Assembly (NCBI RefSeq): GCF_040712315.1
Contig: NC_134013.1
Location: 83,334,001 to 83,398,000, forward strand
Direction: 5' to 3'
Source of the DNA: Castanea sativa
Lineage: Eukaryota; Streptophyta; Magnoliopsida; Fagales; Fagaceae
Length of the DNA: 64,000 nucleotides
Position numbers and translations under genes: made by a program. Below the pieces are notes generated by a model. That model did no database searches. It saw nothing but the letters and a program-made list of their open reading frames with translations, and had not been told where the DNA came from. Every line of letters begins with the position of its first letter. Position 1 is the first letter of the stretch. Shown here piece after piece: positions 57,862 to 64,000 of the stretch.

Positions 57862-58962
57862 TCAACGCTTATCATCAAAAGGAGGTGGTGGAGTAGATCG
57901 CCGAACACACACCAAATCCACACGCAAAGCCTGAAGCTCCATGAGCACATCCACCAGAAGCTGTCCATGCGCTGCCTGAACGGTTATGACAGTATGTAAC
58001 ATACTCTGAATGGATGATTCATCTGAAGCAGAATGCAAAGGATCAACAGTGGCGGTGAGATCAACATAAGCCTCAGCAAAAGGGTCACCAAAAGAAGGAG
58101 GCTGAGTTGTAGCACCTATGGAAGACTCTACTCTAAGGCGTTTAGAGCTAGCTTTCATCTGAGCTGCTCTCTGCCTAAGGAATGTGGCACTTATGGGAGC
58201 TATAATATGTACGGGCTCAGATGCGGGAAAATCCTCTAAACCTAAATGTAACAAAATCCTATGAATAAAAATAGGGAAGAAAAGACCATGTGCTGTAGAG
58301 CTACTCCTATGAACCTCAACCAAGGAATGAATGAAAAGAGATGGAAAACACATAGGAGCATCAGTCACAAGAGTATACAAAAATACATATCTCTTAAGAG
58401 GAATGGTGTGCAAATGAGAAATATGCCGGATAGAATGACAAGAAATCCGGAAAAACAAATAATGGATCTCAATAAGCTCATGGGAGGTGATACGAGGATC
58501 AGTACTCCACTGAATGGAAGTACTAGTGAGATATGACATAATGTCATCAAGAGAAGGAGTCTCAAAATAAGGGTAGACTGGCTGTCGTACCAAAGGTACC
58601 CCAAGAGCAGAGGCCACTACTAAAGGAATAATGGTATACTCTTCACCCCTTATCCAACTTCTCACAAACTGAGTGTTGGAGGCATCAGAATGGACAGAGA
58701 GGTTCGAATAAAACTCCCTAATCAAGGTAGCCGGAGGAGGATGAGAAATATCCAACAAATATAACCAACCCCTGCGCTCAAAGTTCCTCCTAATCTCTCC
58801 ATCAAGCTCGTCTAAGATCACTTTTCCCTTAGCCCAAACAGACCTAAATATATTCAGCTTCTCATAGGATGCTTGGTTTTTCTTAGTTCGGAATCTCTCA
58901 TTATCAAAAACAGGAGTAGAAGGGGTGGAAGCTTTCTTATTGGCTCTGGTTTTCCTAACCAT
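57862..58962 (-). CDS. Plant transposon-associated protein, extra ORF of the copia-type element
   Basis: An uninterrupted frame from the ATG at 58962 (MVRKTRANKKASTPSTPVFD) to a stop at 57862, 366 residues. The upstream 17 codons of the open frame start at a non-ATG codon and are hydrophobic, so they were excluded. The N-terminus is basic. The middle (about residues 60-250: RRGWLYLLDISHPPPATLIR; EFYSNLSVHSDASNTQFVRS; WIRGEEYTIIPLVVASALGV) resembles the 'putative plant transposon protein' domain common in plant proteomes. The C-terminus (MLHTVITVQAAHGQLLVDVL) is predicted helical. It lies on the same strand as gag, between the spacer and the 3' LTR. Function is unknown. The open frame in an otherwise decayed element is notable. 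Confidence 0.75.
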   Translation of the reverse strand: MVRKTRANKKASTPSTPVFDNERFRTKKNQASYEKLNIFRSVWAKGKVILDELDGEIRRNFERRGWLYLLDISHPPPATLIREFYSNLSVHSDASNTQFVRSWIRGEEYTIIPLVVASALGVPLVRQPVYPYFETPSLDDIMSYLTSTSIQWSTDPRITSHELIEIHYLFFRISCHSIRHISHLHTIPLKRYVFLYTLVTDAPMCFPSLFIHSLVEVHRSSSTAHGLFFPIFIHRILLHLGLEDFPASEPVHIIAPISATFLRQRAAQMKASSKRLRVESSIGATTQPPSFGDPFAEAYVDLTATVDPLHSASDESSIQSMLHTVITVQAAHGQLLVDVLMELQALRVDLVCVRRSTPPPPFDDKR

Positions 58963-59013
58963 AGTGCTAAAAGAGTAGACACAAAAGGAAAACAAAAACA
59001 AAAAGAAACACAA

Positions 59014-61110
59014 GGGTAGACTGCATTAGACAAGGTTAGAACACAAAAAATTCAATAAATAACAATTTATATGATGCATGTAATGAAATGCAGATAAGAT
59101 GCATGCTCTAATGCACTGAAATTTGTTCAATTTAAACATTATAAATCAACAATTGACTTGAACATATAGTTTTAGAACAAAAACTCCAAATTTTGAAAAA
59201 CCCAATTTCAAAAATTTAACCACATTGAGTAATTAATAATTACACTAGATAGGAGTCGTCATATAATGACATAATCAATCAATTACATAAGTCAATTTTA
59301 CCAAATTAAGCCCAATTGAACAAAATCCCTAATATCATGTAGTTTCAAGCCCTAGAATTTGAAATTTTTCCCAAAACACAAATTTAATCAAATTAAAGCA
59401 TGAGAATCAAGTTAATATCAACTAGAGATAAAAGCCCATGAATCAAATTGGAAAGAAAACAACCCAAAAATCCCATGTTCAAAATTTTAGAGAAAAATGC
59501 ATATAAATGCATGAAAAAAAATGATTTTAATGAAAAAGAAAGGGATAAAAGAGACTTACTCAAGCTAGAAGACAAAAACCCTTTAAAGATTTGAGGCAGA
59601 AAGTGACAAAAAAGACTTAGATTGGATTGGTCAAGCTAAGAGAGGGAAAGAGCCTTTGAAAAGATTTGAAAAGTGTGAAGAACACGAGAGAAAAATCATT
59701 TTAAAAACTCACAGATTGATTTTCGATTGGTCGAAAATTAGGTTTGATCGTTCAAAGAGAAACTTTGATCAATCCAGCACCAATCGAGCCAGGCAGATTG
59801 TTTCCAAAATTTTTATCGCATTTTCGATCGGTCGAGCAACAGGTTTGATTGATCCAAAATCTTGAAAAATTAGATTTTTGAAAAACAGAGCATTTTAATG
59901 CAGAAATTCCTCAAAGCATATTGTTTAATGAATGAAATGCATAAGTATGAGATGAAAAGTGTTTCAAAAACACTTGAATTCAACCCAAATCTCCCCAAAA
60001 CAAGTTTTTCAACTAATTTGTTCTCAAAACTTAACCATTAAACATATTTTGCATTAGAATCCGGCACATTTAATCTTGGATGGCCACAACAAGATCACAC
60101 ATAATAATACGTACTATGTTTAGTAAATAATAACTTCTATAGTGTGTGCAACTAGCAATAGCGTGAGATACATATAAGGTGATATGTAGATAGTAATCAA
60201 TCACAATTTCTACAAAATTCATCACATAAGTTTGAAAGAGACTATCTCTTAAAGCGTTACATCATATAACTCTCACATCTCCTAGATAATAAGCTTGCAA
60301 TCATGTAAGTTTCTTGTTTTGCCTCATATTGTACACACCGATTTTATTTGATTTAGAAATTATTAGAATAGCCAAGATAATGTACACACCAATTTTATTT
60401 CATTGTGAATTAATTATAACTTAATAATGTACACACTAATTTTAGCATTAATTTGAGGCTACACCTTATATTCTCTATATGCATGTGCTACACTTTCTTG
60501 AGCACAAAATCTTATGATATACACTAAGGTGGTCATGATTGGCTAGTAAATAGTGGTGAGATGATTATTTATGTCTTTCTCATTAAGTTCAAGTCCAACA
60601 ATAAAAAACATGTGACTTCAAGATCAAGGTCATGTGATCAAAAACTATAAACAACTCCCACACAAGATGTACTACATAGCTAAAACTAACAAAGTACAAT
60701 AAAAAAAGCTCGTCCAAGTTAAACAAAGTATATAAACATGTTATGTAAAGATAATATGGCCAGCCTTGATTTCAAGTCCAAGAACAATGATGCAAAACAC
60801 AATTTTCTCTTTTCTTTATCCTCTTTTTTTTCTGGAAAAAAAAAAAAAAACAAAAAAACAAAAACAACCTAACATGAAATGCATGATTATCTGCAATGCA
60901 ATTCCTTAAAAACAAAAAGAAACCAAAACAACAAAAGAAGAATGGTCACAAAGAATAGAGAGATGAAGCACAAGGACCATGTCAGAAAGTCTCAATTAGA
61001 TTAAGCATTTTGCATCCAAAACCTTTTAGATGCAACTCTAGCATTGGAGTTATTATTCTGATTAGAATGATGAGCAACTCTAGTGATAGGCCAAAAACGT
61101 ATTGACCCCT
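59014..61110. other. Internal spacer of the copia-type element
   Basis: No coding domain. Contains GATTGGTCGA / GATCGGTCGA words, three GTACACACC(A/G)ATTTTA-type phrases at about 60335-60440, and A-rich tracts. The space is where pol would be expected in an autonomous relative. Confidence 0.55.
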
Positions 61111-62106
61111 TGTGATGAGTCAATTGATTAATTAGTCAAGCTTATTAATTAATCAAATTAACATGCAAATGTGTGGTAGCATAAACAAATCACCAATAAA
61201 TTAAAGTACAGTGGAAAATAAATTGACACGGTGATTTGTTAACGAATGGGGAAAACCAACACGACAAAAATCCCACCGGGTGATTTTAAGGTTACTACTC
61301 CTGAGAATTTACTATTATCAAAACAAGCAGTTACAAATAAAAAAATCCTAGTACCTTATACCAATTTACAGTTGAACCCTTACCCCAATACCCAATTGGA
61401 CTTGTTCTGTAGTGACACTTTCTTCTTTTAATGCACGGCTCTCAGTACGTGACTAACCAATTGATGCGCGGATCCTAGTACGCGGCTTACTCCTTTGCAC
61501 AAATCTTAGTACGTGACTATCTCCTCAACAACCCTTTAATTGTTGTAATTGATTTGCAGCAGCTTCACATAGAAACACCAATAAGATCTTCAATGTTGGT
61601 ACAAGAGACTTTGCTTGGTTATAGAACCCAAAGGTGTACAAGAAACGTAGCAAGAACTCTTTCTTCTGTACGAGGAGTCTAGAGTTTAAAAAAAAAAACC
61701 TTATGAAGCTCTCTAGGGTTAGGTTTTTCTTTTTGCACCTCCTTTTAAATAAGAGCTTAATGGGCTCTCCTATTCCAAATAGGTTTACACAAACCTTGAG
61801 CTTTTCTAATCCAATAAGGATTATACAAACCCATAAAAAAATAGTCTTTTAGAATAAAAACATTGCTGGCTATAGCCCGAATCCCGTAAACTCGATAGAT
61901 TGAGACATCTGTCTTGCTTTAATGAATCTCGACAAATTGAGCTTTTATCGAGGAGGTATCGAGACTGGCATATTGCACTTTTCTTGAGTAGTTCTTGAGT
62001 AATCTTTATGTTTTCAATTTAACCACTTGTAATGATCATGTTAAACCTACTTAGATATACTAAAATACAAGTAAAGTGTGTTTTGTCAAAGGCTGTGCCA
62101 ATTACA
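61111..62106. mobile_element. Possible LTR-like insert at the place of pol
   Basis: Starts TGTGATGAGTCAATTG and ends CCAATTACA, 996 bp, with LTR-like composition. It sits directly after the gag frame. The five bases on each side (CCCCT and TAAAA) do not match, so a clean insertion is not shown; ends could be wrong or the locus may have been rearranged. Confidence 0.35.
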
Positions 62107-62120
62107 TAAAAAATATGTCC

Positions 62121-63828
62121 CTAATATCTAGAATTGGAATAAAGGTTTAATGCCTTTATCAACTCACCAATAAGTATCATAGGATCTTGTGCTTGAAGCA
62201 TAGGTACTTTTGGCTTATTTGCTCGCTTTGCAGCTTGCAACTTGAAACTTGGAACAGTTTGGATGAATATGTCCAGTCTTTCTACAAAAATGACAAACCT
62301 ATAAAGGTCTCTCATGCTCCTTATCCTTAGGAGGATTAGGCTTCTTAGAAATAAATTCTTTAAGATTAATTCTAATCTTCCTAGGAGGTGGTGTAACTTC
62401 TACTAGTTTGACAATCTCACTCTTGGGAGGCTCAGAAGAAGGAATAAAATCTGTGGAATGAGTTTCAGAAAATGAGATGCTTTCTACAAAACCTAAACTA
62501 GTTTTTTCTAAAGGAGACTTCTGAACACTCAACATGTGATCAAGTTTAGAACTAGCAGACCTATTAGTTTGTTCTCTAGCAACAGATAGTTCTAGTTCCA
62601 ATTTCTTAATCTTGTAAGTCAACATCATGTTCTTAGTCTTCACTTTATCAATTAAAGTGCTAGCATCAAGCAATTTCAACAACAAATCTTTCTTATCAAG
62701 TTCAAGAGAAGTAATTTTCTTTAAACTTTTTTCAACATTCATTACATCTTTTGCAGCAATTTTGCATAGCTTATTGTAAGCTTCTTACAAATCAGCATAT
62801 TTAGAGAGTTCCCCATTAGAAGGGCTCTTTTCGATAATAGTACTTTCATCAACTATAGCAATAGCTGTGAAAGAAATAAAATTTCCATCCTCATCACTAC
62901 CAAATTCATGATCAGAAACTTCATCATCACTAAGGGTTACAACCATAGCCTTACCCTTTGATTTCAAGAATGTAGGACATTCTGATTTCACATGACCATA
63001 CCCTTGACAACAAAAACATTGTTGACCCAAAGAATTATTAGAGGTTTGACCTACTTTCTCTTTAGATTAGGTTCAGCATTGTTTTGCCTCTTGCCTTCTG
63101 TTATTGTTCCTAAGAAAGTTTCTAAAGTTCTTGGCAAGATATGCAATCTCTGTAGAAGAGAGTTTATCATCAAATCCATTCCCATCAACATCATTAACTG
63201 ACTTAAAAGCCATTGATTTGGATTTATTTATTTTGGGTAGGTCTAGCTCATAAGATTGGAGAGATCCTACAAGCTCATCAACAGGAATGAAGTCCACATC
63301 CTTGCTCTTAGTATTGGTAGTTACTTTGGGTCTAAAATCCTTAGTCAAGGATCTAAGGATCTTCCTAACAATTTTAGGTTGATCATAAATTTCACCAAAA
63401 TTATAAGCAGAATTAACAATATCATTAAGCTTAGCATAGAATTTATCAAAACTTTCATCATCAAACATCCTAATGCTACAACTTATTGATTTTAACTTCC
63501 TTTGTGCCTTCATGCACAGTTGGAGAATATTCCATACAGTATGAGCAACCTCAACATTTGAGATCCTCTTGAATTCCTCCATAGAAACAGCATTAAAAAT
63601 AACATTCATGACTTTGTTATTAAAAGTGGTTGCTTCTTTCTGAGAAGTTTGCCAGTCGCTTATAGGAGTAGTCGACTTCTCCCATCCATATTCAACAGAA
63701 TTCCAAACTCTCTCATTAATAGATTTCAGGAATGCTTTCATCCTTACTTTCCAGTAGGCATAATTGTTCATATCAAAGTGTGGTGGGATGACAAGATAGT
63801 GACCGTGTTCCTTGACAACAGGGGTCAA
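62121..63828 (-). pseudogene. Copia-type gag with two zinc knuckles
   Basis: Order on the minus strand: a gag core (63828-63073: YWKVRMKAFLKSINERVWNS; EFKRISNVEVAHTVWNIL; FDKFYAKLNDIVNSAYNFGE), then knuckle 1 (63030-62785: CFCCQGYGHVKSEC, an exact C-x2-C-x4-H-x4-C), a coiled-coil-like region (62742-62299) ending HERPL, a TAG, knuckle 2 in the same frame (about 62295-62250: CHFCRKTGHIHPNC), a frameshift and a tail (KLQAAKRANKPKVPM; IGELIKALNLYSNSRY). The frame opens at TTG, with TGACC following as though an ATG had been lost; the first true ATG is at 63771. Stops separate the blocks at about 63060, 62780 and 62296. Gag would build particles and bind RNA; this copy is broken. Confidence 0.85.
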
Positions 63829-63872
63829 GGATTAACTCTTAGATCAAAGGATCTGAACCCCAGAGCTAACTC

Positions 63873-63884
63873 GCTCTAATACCA
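63873..63884 (-). other. Primer-binding site of the copia-type element
   Basis: Minus-strand TGGTATTAGAGC, two bases after the 5' LTR. It differs at one position from the complement of the initiator Met-tRNA 3' end (TGGTATCAGAGC), the usual primer for copia elements. Confidence 0.9.
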
Positions 63885-63886
63885 CT

Positions 63887-64000
63887 TGTACGCTTTTAGA
63901 CCCCTTAAAACACAAGTTGTTTAACCTAGTTATTTAGCCAAACGATTACTTAGATAAATTATTCAGATCTAGGTTACACATTCAAATCATATCATGTAAA
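63887..64000 (-). repeat. 5' LTR of the copia-type element (start only)
   Basis: TGTACGCTTTTAGACCCC and the following about 100 bases match the left LTR (56493 onward) with few differences; cut by the window end. Confidence 0.88.

Larger units (their letters stand above)
56493..64000 (-). mobile_element. Copia-type LTR retrotransposon with gag but no pol (runs past the window end)
   Basis: The left (3') LTR is 56493-57329; the right (5') LTR begins at 63887 and leaves the window. The first 114 bases of both LTRs agree closely (TTTTAGACCCCTTAAAACAC block and onward). A polypurine tract AAAGGGGGAG and an initiator-Met-tRNA primer site TGGTATTAGAGC sit where expected. The 6.56-kb interior has gag next to the primer site and a second ORF near the 3' LTR. 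No protease, integrase, RT or RNase H motif was found in any frame of the ORFs or the readable sequence. It is thus a non-autonomous, gag-only derivative. The large gag with two zinc knuckles suggests a SIRE-like copia lineage (inference). Confidence 0.88.

Noticed and set aside
58963..59013. N-terminal extension of the copia extra ORF
   Set aside because: It opens at a non-ATG codon and is a hydrophobic run unlike the rest of the protein.

Overview
This window reads as nuclear DNA from a plant, most likely a woody eudicot. It has two intron-containing plant genes (a tetraspanin and a WAT1-related EamA transporter), AT-rich intergenic DNA with many microsatellites, nested LTR retrotransposons, and several families of short inverted-repeat elements. 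A species call (for example a member of the oak family) would be a guess.

Layout. 1-9789: truncated copy A of a Tat-type Ty3/gypsy retrotransposon, gag-pol on the minus strand. 9790-19217: gene-poor DNA with two tandem EG45/plant-natriuretic-peptide pseudogenes, short inverted-repeat elements and LINE relics. 19223-30949: complete copy B of the same Tat family, with both LTRs and a perfect 5-bp target duplication (ATTAG). 30955-36118: old insertions, including a 1.14-kb near-perfect palindrome with a 10-bp target duplication, a 5'-truncated LINE with a 17-bp duplication, and a solo LTR with a 5-bp duplication. 37207-40008: tetraspanin gene (plus strand, two exons, apparently intact). 40427-50960: more small elements and a decayed copia gag/pre-integrase relic. 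51413-53472: WAT1-related transporter (minus strand, seven exons, apparently intact). 55211-56120: twin small elements followed by a FAR1-type pseudogene. 56493-64000: a copia element on the minus strand that keeps gag and a second unrelated ORF but shows no pol; its 5' LTR runs off the window.

The most interesting structure is shared by the two Tat copies. Each has gag-PR-RT-RNaseH-second RNaseH-IN on one strand. On the opposite strand, converging tail to tail, is a three-exon gene whose introns have good GT/AG sites and keep the reading frame. It encodes a protein with an N-terminal gypsy-type transposon domain, a nuclear-localisation-like PKKKRK motif and a coiled-coil C-terminus. Between the two converging genes lies an array of 151-bp tandem repeats, each repeat itself a diverged dimer, with different copy number in the two elements. 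Both copies carry inactivating changes.

Most of the window is therefore retrotransposon sequence around two host genes. The tetraspanin is flanked by tandem promoter repeats and by two related small elements downstream. All similarity statements come from reading the sequence; no database search was run.
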